DNA from: an uncultured Pseudomonadota bacterium
GTDB lineage: Bacteria; Pseudomonadota; Alphaproteobacteria; RF32; CAG-239
Assembly (NCBI GenBank): GCA_949292335.1
Contig: CASEYY010000007.1
Location: forward strand, 1 to 49,870
Length of the DNA: 49,870 nt
Reading direction: 5' to 3'
Part shown: in pieces, positions 27,132 to 36,776 of the stretch
Position numbering within the stretch: the first letter of the stretch is position 1
Layout: each line of letters opens with the position of its first letter
Notes under the pieces: model-generated
Databases searched by the model: none
Told to the model about the DNA's origin: nothing
What the model saw: the letters and a program-made list of their open reading frames with translations, nothing else
Program-made: the position numbers and the translations under genes

Positions 27132-27746
27132 CTATTTCTCCACTCTAACTCCGTTTATAATCATATTAATTCCTTGGGAAACCATATAGGAAAGGTTCCT
27201 ATCCTGTTTTACTCCTAGTATGTATTTGTCTATCAAACCCTTCCAGAAACTTGTTAATATTTCCAACAATTCTTGTATGTTGGTATCTGATTTTATTTCT
27301 CCACTGTCTTTTAAATGTTGCAATGCTTCTGCTAACTTTCTATCCGGCAGCTCACACAACTCTCCAACTTCCGACCATACCTTATCAAATACCGCAGCCG
27401 ACCACTCCATACGATAGACCATAAAAAACAAAAACCTCTTAAAATCGGTGTCCTTTTCGATTATGTTGGCTCGGCTGACAACCGCTTCTCGTAATTCGTC
27501 AATCGTGGTTGGAAGCTCTTGCGGATAGAGTTTCCTTTGTGCTGTTATCTTTTGCACTATAATGGCACTTATTAAATCGGTTTTATTGCGAAAATGCCAA
27601 TAAACCGCTCCTTTGGTCAGATTTATGCGGCGAGCTATCTCATCAAATGTTGTCCGCGAAAAACCTTTTTCATAAAATGTCTGCAACGCAGAATCGAGAA
27701 TCGCCTGTCTGGTTTGTTCGGCGTCTTCCTTTGTTTTTCTTGCCAT
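27132..27746 (-). CDS. TetR/AcrR family repressor of the efflux operon
   Basis: 204 residues. The N-terminal helix-turn-helix (about 12-58; TTFDEIARRINLTKGAVYWHF with the usual YWHFRNK) is of the AcrR subgroup, and the C-terminal domain would bind drug ligands. It is the first gene of the operon and probably represses its own transcription through the inverted repeat at 27771-27793. Unlike E. coli acrR, which is divergent from acrAB, here the repressor is co-directional with its targets. Confidence 0.93.
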   Translation of the reverse strand: MARKTKEDAEQTRQAILDSALQTFYEKGFSRTTFDEIARRINLTKGAVYWHFRNKTDLISAIIVQKITAQRKLYPQELPTTIDELREAVVSRANIIEKDTDFKRFLFFMVYRMEWSAAVFDKVWSEVGELCELPDRKLAEALQHLKDSGEIKSDTNIQELLEILTSFWKGLIDKYILGVKQDRNLSYMVSQGINMIINGVRVEK

Positions 27747-27770
27747 ATCTTACTTTCCGTCCTATATTTT

Positions 27771-27793
27771 TACATACATTCGGGTGGTATGTA
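27771..27793. promoter_or_regulatory. AcrR-box-like operator overlapping the efflux promoter
   Basis: TACATACATT, CGGG, TGGTATGTA: an imperfect inverted repeat whose left arm equals the E. coli AcrR operator half-site as remembered. On the minus strand a -35 TTGATT (27812-27817) and -10 TATACA (27790-27795, 16-bp spacer) place the operator over and downstream of the -10. Confidence 0.72.
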
Positions 27794-27832
27794 TATACCG
27801 ATTTTATTAAAAATCAATAAATTTTTTGCATT

Positions 27833-28483
27833 TTAATCACAAAAAATTGCTTCGGCCGGCATTATGGCTTCTTTGATGTCATTATAAACATAATCACAAA
27901 ACCGCGTATTTGCAGCACTTATCTTGCCACCTATTCCAATGGTTACAAAACCAAGCTCTTTGGCCGCACGCAAATTCTCGCCGTTGTCTTCAAAAATTGT
28001 GCATTCCGACGCTGATAGGTTATATTTTTGCAAAAATTTTTCATATCCTTTTCCGGTGCACTTAAATGAATACTGCATATCGTGTCCGTCAAATATTCCC
28101 CTAAACAAACCCTTATCGACCCCGATTTGTTTTAGTACATCGGTTACATGCTTTTGGGTACTGTCGGTTATTATATATTTATCGTTTGGTATGCCTTGCA
28201 GCAACTTATTTAATTTTTCATCTTGCGGTAAAGAGCTGACATCCACATCGCAAATATATTCCAAAAACTCTTTCTTGGAAAAAGGGTATTCTTTTTCCAA
28301 AGCGTCGGCATCGTAATAATACCTTTCCCGCAAACTTTTTATAAGTTCTACAGCTTCCTTTTTATTTATTTGCAATTTAGTTTCAAAAAATCTGACCACC
28401 GCGGCATCAACCAATTTCTCTACGGTCTCGGATGCCTTATACAAAGTACCGTCCAAGTCAAATACATAAACTTTACCTGCCAT
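27833..28483 (-). CDS. HAD-superfamily hydrolase, pyrimidine 5'-nucleotidase-like
   Basis: 216 residues. HAD motif I is FDLDGTLY with nucleophile Asp9 and acid Asp11, motif II is the ITDS segment, and motif IV is FEDNGENL. The DLDGTLY start and the cap arrangement resemble the Sdt1/pyrimidine 5'-nucleotidase branch. The ATG overlaps the malQ stop (TAATG), so it is translationally coupled to the glycogen operon. A role in removing a phosphorylated sugar or nucleotide made during glycogen turnover is plausible, but the substrate is unknown. Confidence 0.82.
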   Translation of the reverse strand: MAGKVYVFDLDGTLYKASETVEKLVDAAVVRFFETKLQINKKEAVELIKSLRERYYYDADALEKEYPFSKKEFLEYICDVDVSSLPQDEKLNKLLQGIPNDKYIITDSTQKHVTDVLKQIGVDKGLFRGIFDGHDMQYSFKCTGKGYEKFLQKYNLSASECTIFEDNGENLRAAKELGFVTIGIGGKISAANTRFCDYVYNDIKEAIMPAEAIFCD

Positions 28484-30606
28484 TATCTCACCGCAGAAAT
28501 TGCCGCCACACAGCGAGTATATCGATCATCGCCTTTCATATCTTCCAAATCAAGCGGCAATTTGCGTCTCCAATTTGGGTATTTATCGCGATCGGTTCCG
28601 GGGAGATTTTGCAACTTATCGACACCGAAAATATCTTCAAGCTGAGCTAAAAATACCGGTGGGTTGCTCTTAGACATAAACTTCATAACCGCCTCTTCTA
28701 TCCCTTCGGGATATTGTTCTCCGTATATATAATCTCCGCTACGCAACTTATCTTGCGGCCATACTCCAGCCGCATCAAGTGCCGCCAGCAAAAACTTACG
28801 ATCGGTTTCGCGTTTATGATACATTTCGGCTTTTTCATTTAAGTCACTTAACAGACCAACCTCATAATTTAGCTCTATGTCGTAACCAAACCACCACATC
28901 TTTAGCGGGGCTATATCATGAGTTCCTACCGAAACAAAAGCATTTGACGGGTAGCTTTCCGGTTGTCTGAAATCGCCCCAACCGTAATTTAACCTTTCGG
29001 CCCATAATATGCTTAAAGCATATATGTTCTTTGATGACAGAGCCTCCAAAAATCCTTCCGGTACATTGCCTATGCTTTCTCCGACAATCATACATCTATT
29101 TAACCAACTTTCGATGGCTACAATATTTAGCATATCGGCAAAATTGTAGTATACATACGAACCGCCGTCCATGGTATCAGGAATAATATACAAACGCATC
29201 AAACTCATTACATGATCCATACGCAAAGCTCCGGCATTTTGCATATTGGCCCGCAAAATATTTATAAACGGTAAATATTTTTCTTCTTTGAGTTTGTGCG
29301 GCAAAAATGCTCCCAACTCCCACCTTTGTCCGGCCGGGAAAAACGCATCCGGCGGAGCTCCGGCACCGGCAGAGGGAATAAATAAATCATGATTGCCCCA
29401 ATATTCCGCACTGTCTTTGCCGACACCGACTGCCAAATCACGATACAAGCCTATCTTCATATTACTCGAATCAATAACTTCTTTTACCAATGCAAACTGC
29501 CTTTCGGCTTCAAACTGCATAAATTTAAAAAACTCGACCCGATCCTTATGCTCGGCTAAAAACTCTTTAACCCCGCTGGCCTTCGGTGAAGAGTATTTTT
29601 GCGGCCATGCTTGCCAACCACCCCAAACCTTATCTTTTTCGGCCTCATATATTGCTTGAAACAGTGCCAAATTTTCTAAACTCTTACCTTTGGCCGAACA
29701 ATAATCCTTATATGCCTTTTGTCGTTTTTTATCTTCTCCTTTTTGGAGCCTTGCAAAACACTGCTCCAACATTTTGACTTTAAGCGGATATACTTTTTCA
29801 TAAGCAACCAATTCGGAATCTCGTAATTCCTGCAACAGCTTTTCTATAGGCTTTTTGTCTGCCGCCGTGAACTCAGGAACCTTCTCAACATCTATGTATA
29901 TCGGATTCAAAAACTCGCGTGAAATCGAAGAATACGGGCTGGCATTCTCCGGAAAATCATGACACAAAACATTTAGCGGATTGAGCCCTATAATATCGGC
30001 TCCGGAAGCGGCACACAGTTTTACCAGTTCTGCTAAATCACTAAAATCGCCCACGCCCCAGTTGCGTTTACTCTTAACCGAATATAGTTGAACCGCATAG
30101 CCCCAGATTTTTTTGTCTTGCGGCAAATTATCATAACATCTTTCCGGTGCTATGGCTAAAACGCTGTCATATTTTTTGCCGCCCAATGTGACCTTTATAT
30201 CATAGTAGCCAATTTCCAACGGTGTGGTTATACGCAAACTTTCTTTATACAAGTTATCGTGCCGTGCCGTATCTTTCATATACTCATAATCAAGCCTCCT
30301 TACCGCACCGTCACCGCTCTTGGCTTCTATCTCAATGCCGGATAAATCTGCCGAAACAACATCTATAAACACATCATTTTGTGTCCGAACATAAATGTAT
30401 TCCAGTGCTTGCTGCCAACGCAAATTATCAAGCTTGTCTAAAGAATGATTTATTTCTTCATCGTTTGATGCTGGATATCCCATTGCCGAAGCTAAAAACT
30501 TGATGACCTTTTCGTCGACATCGTATTTTTTACTTTTCAGCCCGCCGTCAGAAAACTCCGTAGCTATGCCTAATCTGTCTGCAAGCTTGGTTAAATTTGC
30601 GTCCAT
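28483..30606 (-). CDS. malQ: 4-alpha-glucanotransferase (amylomaltase)
   Basis: Moves alpha-1,4-glucan segments between maltodextrins in the cytoplasm. 707 residues, GH77, close to the long bacterial MalQ. An N-terminal beta-rich extension (about 60-165) precedes the TIM barrel. The nucleophile Asp is in LRMDHVMSL, the acid/base Glu in VGESIGNVPEGF and the third carboxylate in VGTHDIAPL; GLYRDLAVGV and NVLCHDFPENASPYS are also diagnostic. It sits third in glgB-glgX-malQ-HAD, 10 bp after glgX, so it likely recycles short chains released by debranching. Confidence 0.95.
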   Translation of the reverse strand: MDANLTKLADRLGIATEFSDGGLKSKKYDVDEKVIKFLASAMGYPASNDEEINHSLDKLDNLRWQQALEYIYVRTQNDVFIDVVSADLSGIEIEAKSGDGAVRRLDYEYMKDTARHDNLYKESLRITTPLEIGYYDIKVTLGGKKYDSVLAIAPERCYDNLPQDKKIWGYAVQLYSVKSKRNWGVGDFSDLAELVKLCAASGADIIGLNPLNVLCHDFPENASPYSSISREFLNPIYIDVEKVPEFTAADKKPIEKLLQELRDSELVAYEKVYPLKVKMLEQCFARLQKGEDKKRQKAYKDYCSAKGKSLENLALFQAIYEAEKDKVWGGWQAWPQKYSSPKASGVKEFLAEHKDRVEFFKFMQFEAERQFALVKEVIDSSNMKIGLYRDLAVGVGKDSAEYWGNHDLFIPSAGAGAPPDAFFPAGQRWELGAFLPHKLKEEKYLPFINILRANMQNAGALRMDHVMSLMRLYIIPDTMDGGSYVYYNFADMLNIVAIESWLNRCMIVGESIGNVPEGFLEALSSKNIYALSILWAERLNYGWGDFRQPESYPSNAFVSVGTHDIAPLKMWWFGYDIELNYEVGLLSDLNEKAEMYHKRETDRKFLLAALDAAGVWPQDKLRSGDYIYGEQYPEGIEEAVMKFMSKSNPPVFLAQLEDIFGVDKLQNLPGTDRDKYPNWRRKLPLDLEDMKGDDRYTRCVAAISAVR

Positions 30607-30616
30607 TGATGTTTCC

Positions 30617-32695
30617 TTATCTTATTTCAATCAAAATTACACTCCATGACGGAACCGAGATTACTTTTCCGCCTCCCAATCTCTCCGTATCGCCAAATCG
30701 ACCGGAAGAATCCAAAAGCAAACGCCATTTGCCTCGACCAAGTCCTAAAGGTAATTTCCAGTTTACATCGTGGTAATTGGCATTGAATATTGCCAGCACA
30801 AAACCGTCGCCGTCTTTAACCAGATAGGAGATGCAATGACGATTGCCGTCGTGCCAGTCGGAATTACCGAACTCTTTGCCGTCTTCTTTATACCAGGCCA
30901 AGTCTTTATGACCTTTGTTATCAACCGTCGCTCCGGTAAAAAATAAATTGCGTTTGAAAATATCCAATCTTTTACGCAGCCTTGTCAATTTGCGAAAATA
31001 TGATATCAGTTGCTTCTGCTCGGCAGATATTCCTTCCCAGGTAACCCAGGTTATTGCGTTATCCTGACAGTAGGGATTATTATTTCCCATCTGAGTACGA
31101 TAAAATTCATCACCAAAAACCACCATCGGCGTACCAAACGACAACATCAAAGTTGCCAGCATGGCTTTAACTCTGTCGCGACGATTTGCCTTTACCAAAC
31201 GGCTATCGGTTTCTCCTTCGGCTCCCGAATTCCAGCTCCAGTTGCTGTTATTACCGTCACGATTATCTTCGCCGTTGGCACTGTTATGTTTGCCGTTATA
31301 ACTTACCAAATCATAGAGCGTAAATCCGTCATGAGCGGTAATAAAATTGACACTTGAAAATATACTGCGGTTATCATGATTAAACAAATCACTGGAGCCG
31401 GTCAATCTTGAAGCCAGCTCGGCTATTTGATATTGATCTCCTTTCCAAAAACGGCGAACATTATCACGATACTTATCGTTCCATTCTGCCCAGCCCGGCA
31501 AAAAATTGCCAACCTGATAACCGCCGAACCCTACATCCCAAGGCTCGGCTATCAATTTTACTTTTTGCAATACTTCATCTTGTGAAACGGCATATAGGAA
31601 TCCGCTGTCTTGCGAGTAATTTCCATTGCGGCGACATAGTGTGGTCGCCAAATCGAATCTAAATCCATCGACATGCATTGTCTCGACCCAATAACGCAGG
31701 GAATCCATCACTAACCTTAAGACATTATGGTTTTGCAGATTGAAGCTGGCACCGCAGCCGGTAGTGTCTACATAATATCTTTTGTTGTCAGGATTTAATA
31801 TGTAGTATGATTGGTTATCTATACCGCGGTAACATAAAGTGGGACCCAGCTGATTGCCTTCTCCGGTATGGTTGTATACCACATCAAGTATAACCTCCAA
31901 ACCGTGAGAGTGCATCTTCTTGACCATATCTTTAATCTCATTTATATCCCCGCCGGAAAGATATGACTGCTCGGGGGCAAAAAAACTAAAGCTTTCATAC
32001 CCCCAATAATTATCTATCACATATCCTCTTTTGTGCCGATTACCAAAAAAAGCATGGATAGGCAAAAACTCTACCGCAGTAACTCCTAAATGTTTTAGGT
32101 AATTAATTGTCGAATCGTCACTAAAACCGGCGAAAGTTCCGCGTTTGGAATCGGGTAAAAACGGGCTTAACTTGGTGGAGCCGCGGAGATGAGTTTCATA
32201 TATGACACTTGATGATAAATCATAGTGCGGCGAGACATCCCCCGCCCAATCATAGTCATTGTCATCTACCACTACCGACTTGGGTACATAGGGTGCGGAA
32301 TCCAGCTCCGAAAATGATAAGTCTTTGTTCGGACTGTCAATATCATAGCCAAAAATAGCCTTATTCCATATCAAAGTTCCGACCAATTTTTTTCCATACG
32401 GGTCAATCAACAGCTTGTTGTGATTAAACCTCTGCCCCATCGCCGGATTGTAGGGACCGTAAACCCGATAACCATATACGGTACCGGGCTTGGCTCCCTC
32501 AAGATATATATGCCATATATTATTTTCACTTGAAGGTATGGTATAGCGGGATATTTCTTCCGAACCGCTGCGGTTGAACAGGCATAGCTCAACCTTTGTC
32601 GCATGTGCCGAAAATAATGCAAAATTGACACCTCGTCCGTCATAGGTCGCCCCAAGCGGATAAGGCTTACCGTTAAATACCTTCAAACCTGACAT
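30617..32695 (-). CDS. glgX: Glycogen debranching enzyme (GlgX, isoamylase type)
   Basis: Hydrolyses alpha-1,6 branches of phosphorylase-trimmed glycogen. 692 residues, the usual length. The N-terminal CBM48 (about 10-100; PLGATYDGRGVNFALFSAHA) is followed by the GH13 barrel: DVVYNHTGEG, nucleophile in DGFRFDLATTL, acid/base in LIAEPWDVG, and TAHDGFTLYDLVSY. It starts 9 bp after glgB. No glgP, glgA or glgC occurs in the window. Confidence 0.95.
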   Translation of the reverse strand: MSGLKVFNGKPYPLGATYDGRGVNFALFSAHATKVELCLFNRSGSEEISRYTIPSSENNIWHIYLEGAKPGTVYGYRVYGPYNPAMGQRFNHNKLLIDPYGKKLVGTLIWNKAIFGYDIDSPNKDLSFSELDSAPYVPKSVVVDDNDYDWAGDVSPHYDLSSSVIYETHLRGSTKLSPFLPDSKRGTFAGFSDDSTINYLKHLGVTAVEFLPIHAFFGNRHKRGYVIDNYWGYESFSFFAPEQSYLSGGDINEIKDMVKKMHSHGLEVILDVVYNHTGEGNQLGPTLCYRGIDNQSYYILNPDNKRYYVDTTGCGASFNLQNHNVLRLVMDSLRYWVETMHVDGFRFDLATTLCRRNGNYSQDSGFLYAVSQDEVLQKVKLIAEPWDVGFGGYQVGNFLPGWAEWNDKYRDNVRRFWKGDQYQIAELASRLTGSSDLFNHDNRSIFSSVNFITAHDGFTLYDLVSYNGKHNSANGEDNRDGNNSNWSWNSGAEGETDSRLVKANRRDRVKAMLATLMLSFGTPMVVFGDEFYRTQMGNNNPYCQDNAITWVTWEGISAEQKQLISYFRKLTRLRKRLDIFKRNLFFTGATVDNKGHKDLAWYKEDGKEFGNSDWHDGNRHCISYLVKDGDGFVLAIFNANYHDVNWKLPLGLGRGKWRLLLDSSGRFGDTERLGGGKVISVPSWSVILIEIR

Positions 32696-32704
32696 AAACT
32701 CTCC

Positions 32705-34897
32705 TTAGCGAACGGGTTTAATAACTATGGTCGCCAGCGGAGGTAAACGAAGCTCGATTGAGAATGGCTTATAGTTGCATTCAACATTTTGTGCTTGCAT
32801 AAAACCTTCGTTTTTAACTCCACTGCCCCAGTAGTTTATATCATCACTGTTAAAAATTTCTTGATATTGACAATCTTCCGGAACACCTAGACGATAGCCT
32901 TCTCTGACCACCGGCGTAAAGTTACAAATCGCAATCAAGTAATCTCCGGGATTATAACCTTTGCGAATGTAGGCAATAACACTGTCATCGGCGTTGGAAT
33001 GATCTATCCATTCAAAACCGCGGTAGTCGAAATCTTGTTGGTATAAAGGAGCATTTCCTTTGTACATCAGATTCAAATCTCTGACGCAATTTTGCATCCC
33101 CTTATACATCGGGTAATCGAGCAAAAACCACCGTAGTCCTTCTTCGGAATTCCACTCATAATCCTGACCGAATTCACAACCCATAAACAACAATTTCTTG
33201 CCCGGATGGGTGTACATAAAGCCATAATAGGCTCGTAAATTGGCAAACTTTTGCCATTCATCACCGGGCATTTTGGAAAGCATTGAACCTTTGCCGTGTA
33301 CAACTTCATCATGAGAAATCGGCAGAATAAAGTTTTCATTAAACGCATACAACAGACCGAAAGTCAGCATTCCGTGGTGATATTTACGATGAACCGGCTC
33401 ATGAGAGATATATCGCAGAGTATCATTCATCCAGCCCATATTCCACTTGTAGCCGAAACCAAGTCCGCCCATTGATGTCGGACGAGAAACCATCGGCCAG
33501 GCTGTTGATTCTTCGGCAAAGGTTGCAGCTCCGTCAACTTGGGAATAAGCAAGTTCGTTCATACGACGCAAAAAGGCAATAGCCTCAATATTTTCGTTAC
33601 CTCCATACTGATTGGGAATCCATTCGCCGTTCTTGCGTGAATAATCCAAATACAGCATAGAAGCAACGGCGTCTACCCGCAATCCGTCAATATGATATTC
33701 TTTAAGCCAATATAATGCACTGGCACATAAAAAGTTCGATACTTCGGCACGGCCGTAATTGTAGATTTTGGTGCCCCAGTCGGCGTGTTCTCCCTTGCGT
33801 GGATCAGCGTGTTCATAGAGGTGCGTACCATCAAACTCATTAAGACCGTGACCATCTTTGGGGAAATGGGCTGGAACCCAATCCATTATCACACCTATTC
33901 CGGCTTGGTGGAATCTGTCAATCAAATATCTAAAATCATCGGGAGTTCCAAACCTTGAAGTCGGAGCAAACATCCCTATAACCTGATACCCCCAAGAGCT
34001 GTCAAGCGGATGTTCCGCAACCGGTAAAAATTCGACATGAGTGAATCCCATATTAACCACATAGGGAACCAGAGTATCTGCCAATTCCCGATAGCTCATA
34101 TATTCGTTATTTTCTTTGCGACGCCATGAACCTAAATGCACTTCATAAACCGACAACGGCTTGTCAAAAGAATTGTGTTCGCGACGATAATTCATCCATT
34201 CGGCGTCATTCCAAATATAGTGATTCAAGTCGTAAACAACCGAGGCGGTATTGGGTCTTTTTTCGGCAAAAAATGCAACCGGATCCGACTTCAAAAATAC
34301 ATTATCGTTTTGGGTTTTTATCTCATATTTGTAGAGTTCGCCCTCTCCTATTCCGGGAATAAAAATATCCCATACGCCGCAGGAGGGATGTTTACGCATT
34401 ACATTAACTCGGCCATCCCAATTATTGAAAGCACCTACCACGCTCACCCTTTTAGCATTAGGAGCCCAAACGGCAAAACTTACACCTTTTACTCCGTTTA
34501 TTTCTCTGATATGGGCACCGAGTTTTTTATACATTTCAAGGTGGTTGCCTTCGGCCAACAAGTAGATGTCCATATCTCCCAAAGTAGGCATAAAGCTGTA
34601 TACATCGTCGGCTATATAGGTATAGTCTTTATCATTGGTGATGCGAAACTTATAATCAAAATCATCAGTGCGACCGAGTTCTATCTGGTAGAATCCTCTT
34701 TCATCAAGCTTGGTCATCATGCCTAATGAGGCTCCGTTTTTATCAATAACTTCAACAGATTTTGAATGCGGTAAATATGCACGAATAAATACCTCTTTCG
34801 AGCCTTTATTTTTGTGTATTCCCAAGACCGCAAAAACATTGCCGTGATCACCGTTTATAACTGCTTCCATCTCTTCTTTTGATAATAAATTTTGCAT
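32705..34897 (-). CDS. glgB: 1,4-alpha-glucan branching enzyme
   Basis: Introduces alpha-1,6 branches into glycogen. 730 residues, the long form with two N-terminal CBM48-type domains (about 15-110 and 125-215; VSFAVWAPNAKRVSVVG). The GH13 barrel shows DWVPAHFPKDGHGL, nucleophile in DGLRVDAVASMLYLDYSR, acid/base in TFAEESTAWP, and ISHDEVVHGKGSM. It is the first gene of the operon, and its promoter lies at 34966-34994. Confidence 0.97.
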   Translation of the reverse strand: MQNLLSKEEMEAVINGDHGNVFAVLGIHKNKGSKEVFIRAYLPHSKSVEVIDKNGASLGMMTKLDERGFYQIELGRTDDFDYKFRITNDKDYTYIADDVYSFMPTLGDMDIYLLAEGNHLEMYKKLGAHIREINGVKGVSFAVWAPNAKRVSVVGAFNNWDGRVNVMRKHPSCGVWDIFIPGIGEGELYKYEIKTQNDNVFLKSDPVAFFAEKRPNTASVVYDLNHYIWNDAEWMNYRREHNSFDKPLSVYEVHLGSWRRKENNEYMSYRELADTLVPYVVNMGFTHVEFLPVAEHPLDSSWGYQVIGMFAPTSRFGTPDDFRYLIDRFHQAGIGVIMDWVPAHFPKDGHGLNEFDGTHLYEHADPRKGEHADWGTKIYNYGRAEVSNFLCASALYWLKEYHIDGLRVDAVASMLYLDYSRKNGEWIPNQYGGNENIEAIAFLRRMNELAYSQVDGAATFAEESTAWPMVSRPTSMGGLGFGYKWNMGWMNDTLRYISHEPVHRKYHHGMLTFGLLYAFNENFILPISHDEVVHGKGSMLSKMPGDEWQKFANLRAYYGFMYTHPGKKLLFMGCEFGQDYEWNSEEGLRWFLLDYPMYKGMQNCVRDLNLMYKGNAPLYQQDFDYRGFEWIDHSNADDSVIAYIRKGYNPGDYLIAICNFTPVVREGYRLGVPEDCQYQEIFNSDDINYWGSGVKNEGFMQAQNVECNYKPFSIELRLPPLATIVIKPVR

Positions 34898-34965
34898 GAA
34901 AAATTCCTTAAATTTAACAACATAATCGAAGGTGTTTTTTTGCTCTTTTTAAACACCATAAAATA

Positions 34966-34994
34966 TCTATAAAATCTTATCTTTTTAAATGCAA
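34966..34994 (-). promoter_or_regulatory. Promoter of the glycogen operon with 5' leader hairpin
   Basis: On the minus strand, -35 TTGCAT (34989-34994), 17-bp spacer, -10 TATAGA (34966-34971). The leader would begin near 34958 with a GGTGTTT/AAACACC stem (34951-34957 with 34931-34937), which could stabilise the transcript. Confidence 0.5.
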
Positions 34995-35064
34995 GCTTTT
35001 AATTAAAATCACATCAAAAATTTTACTTATTTTTGTTTTTTTCGGCATTATGTCGGATTAGCTA

Positions 35065-35092
35065 TTGACGGATAAAATTTTGTATGTATATT
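35065..35092 (+). promoter_or_regulatory. Promoter of the small DUF2934-like gene
   Basis: -35 TTGACG (35065-35070), 16-bp spacer, -10 TATATT (35087-35092), about 40 bp before the ATG. Confidence 0.55.
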
Positions 35093-35132
35093 AAATAATG
35101 TTTATTGAATTTTTTATTTGGAGTTAGTGATT

Positions 35133-35345
35133 ATGGTAAACAATGAACAAGCTATCAGAGAAGCTGCTTACTACATCTGGCAAAATGCCGGTTGTCCTTC
35201 CGGTCAGGACGAGTATTTCTGGTCAATGGCTGTTGAGCAAATCTCTAAGAATTGCAACAAATCTTCTTGCACAAAAAAATCATCTTCTTCTTGTGCCAAG
35301 AAGTCTTCTTGCAGCAAAAAATCTTCTACAAAAAAATCTAAATAA
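35133..35345 (+). CDS. Small DUF2934-like protein with Lys/Ser/Cys-rich tail
   Basis: 70 residues. The first half (IREAAYYIWQNAGCPSGQDEYFW) follows the DUF2934 helical pattern (alanine/tyrosine, IW, G-x-P-x-G, then an aromatic and W). The second half is a low-complexity tail of Lys, Ser and regularly placed Cys (KSSC, SSCAKKSSC, KKSSTKKSK), basic like histone-H1-type tails. It might bind nucleic acid or, through the cysteines, metal. ATG 35133 is preferred over an in-frame TTG at 35118 because GGAG (35120-35123) lies 9 nt before it. A single-gene unit with clear promoter and terminator, so it is probably well expressed. Confidence 0.8.
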   Translation: MVNNEQAIREAAYYIWQNAGCPSGQDEYFWSMAVEQISKNCNKSSCTKKSSSSCAKKSSCSKKSSTKKSK

Positions 35346-35360
35346 GGTTCTTTTGTAAAG

Positions 35361-35394
35361 TAAAAAATCCTCGCTCTTCAGCGAGGATTTTTTT
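35361..35394. terminator. Bidirectional terminator
   Basis: Perfect 10-bp stem AATCCTCGCT / AGCGAGGATT (35367-35376, 35380-35389), tetraloop CTTC, A-run before and T-run after; it serves both the small gene and the convergent TPR-methyltransferase gene. Confidence 0.92.
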
Positions 35395-36529
35395 ATATCT
35401 TTTGTGCCATGATTATATATCCGAAAACATTTTTATCTCCTTCTTTGCGAAGACAAATTTTTTCTTTTTTTATGGTAGAAAAATCACTATCTTTAAGCAA
35501 CTTGGTAATATAATTTTCGGAGTGAATAAAACGCGACGCGGAAGTTAAAAAATAATCTTGCTCGTTGATAGTGTTTTCCGTAATCGTAAATATAAAAATT
35601 CCCTTAGAATCCAAAATATAATGTACGGCAGAAAAAATGGAATCCAATGTGCCAAAATAGGTAAAAACATCCGCGGAAACCACTATGTTAAAAGCCACAT
35701 CGTATTTATCGAAACAATCCGAAATATCACTCTTCAATAACTGTTTGTAGATACCTTTTTTGTCTGCTTCTTGAAGCATATTTCCGGATATGTCCACACC
35801 ATATATTTCACAATCAGGCATTCTTTCTTTGATATATTTTCCACACAGTCCGCTACCGCATCCCAAATCTAAAATCCGGCAACTACCTACTACCTCTCCG
35901 GATAAGATATATTCAGCCAGGTATTCGGCTACATATTTGGGAGAACAGTATTCCAGTTCTTCCAAAACCTCATCAAAATCAGGAGCAAAAACATCAAATA
36001 AACTCTCTACATATTCTGCCTCGGATCTGGTGAAATTCTTGTCATGAAAAAATGACTTATAACACTGTTTGCAAACGGCATCATCAGGATAGCGTCCGTA
36101 CCATTTTTTTAACAATGGTTCTACGACTGCAATACCCTTTTCGTCGGAAACTTCATACACGGTATAAGCTAAATTAAGTTGATGTTCTTTAGCTCCGTTA
36201 CTTAACTCTACCGCCAGCCAACCTTCTTTGAGAGCCTCGGATAAATTTCCGATTTTTTGCCAACTTTGCGATAAATAATTGTGCCACCAAGGATTAGTGC
36301 TGTCCTTTTTAATAACCTGCAAAAATTTTTCTGCCGCCTTTTCATATTCGCCCAGTTCAAAATACGAAACCGCTAAATTGGCCAAAGCAGCGTAATGCCC
36401 CGCATCTTTTTGTAAAATTTTACGGTACAATTCGGCAGCTTCGGCAAATTTTTTTTGTTCATAAAGCAAATTCGCTTTTTGCAGCAGATCCGATATGCTA
36501 AAATGATTAACGAAGAAAAAATTAAACAT
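35393..36529 (-). CDS. TPR-repeat SAM-dependent methyltransferase
   Basis: 378 residues. The N-terminal ~110 residues form about three TPR units (LLYEQKKFAEAAELYRKIL, AVSYFELGEYEKAAEKFLQV, SWQKIGNLSEALKEGWLAV). A linker with CKQCY follows, then a class I methyltransferase domain with motif I ILDLGCGSG (219-227), an acidic motif II (IYGVDIS) and the post-I VVSADVFTYFG segment. This fusion is common in proteobacteria as 'methyltransferase domain-containing TPR protein'; substrates are protein or small molecule and not known. GGGAG precedes the ATG. It stands alone between convergent and divergent neighbours. Confidence 0.85.
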   Translation of the reverse strand: MFNFFFVNHFSISDLLQKANLLYEQKKFAEAAELYRKILQKDAGHYAALANLAVSYFELGEYEKAAEKFLQVIKKDSTNPWWHNYLSQSWQKIGNLSEALKEGWLAVELSNGAKEHQLNLAYTVYEVSDEKGIAVVEPLLKKWYGRYPDDAVCKQCYKSFFHDKNFTRSEAEYVESLFDVFAPDFDEVLEELEYCSPKYVAEYLAEYILSGEVVGSCRILDLGCGSGLCGKYIKERMPDCEIYGVDISGNMLQEADKKGIYKQLLKSDISDCFDKYDVAFNIVVSADVFTYFGTLDSIFSAVHYILDSKGIFIFTITENTINEQDYFLTSASRFIHSENYITKLLKDSDFSTIKKEKICLRKEGDKNVFGYIIMAQKI

Positions 36530-36776
36530 GTTTCTCCCTGCCTTATTTATTTTGCTATACCGTTTTTTGGTTAATATTTATATAATTGCCCCCAATATAA
36601 AAAACGGCTACTGTTTAGACAAAATATGCAATTATTTTCCTTGCCAATCAACATATTATCCCCAAAAAGGTACAATTATTTTTAAAAAAAAATCAAAATT
36701 TTGACAAAAAAGTCTTGAGCTTAGCGAAAAAATAGTGTATATATATGTCATTCATTTTTATTCGGAGAGGTTTAAA

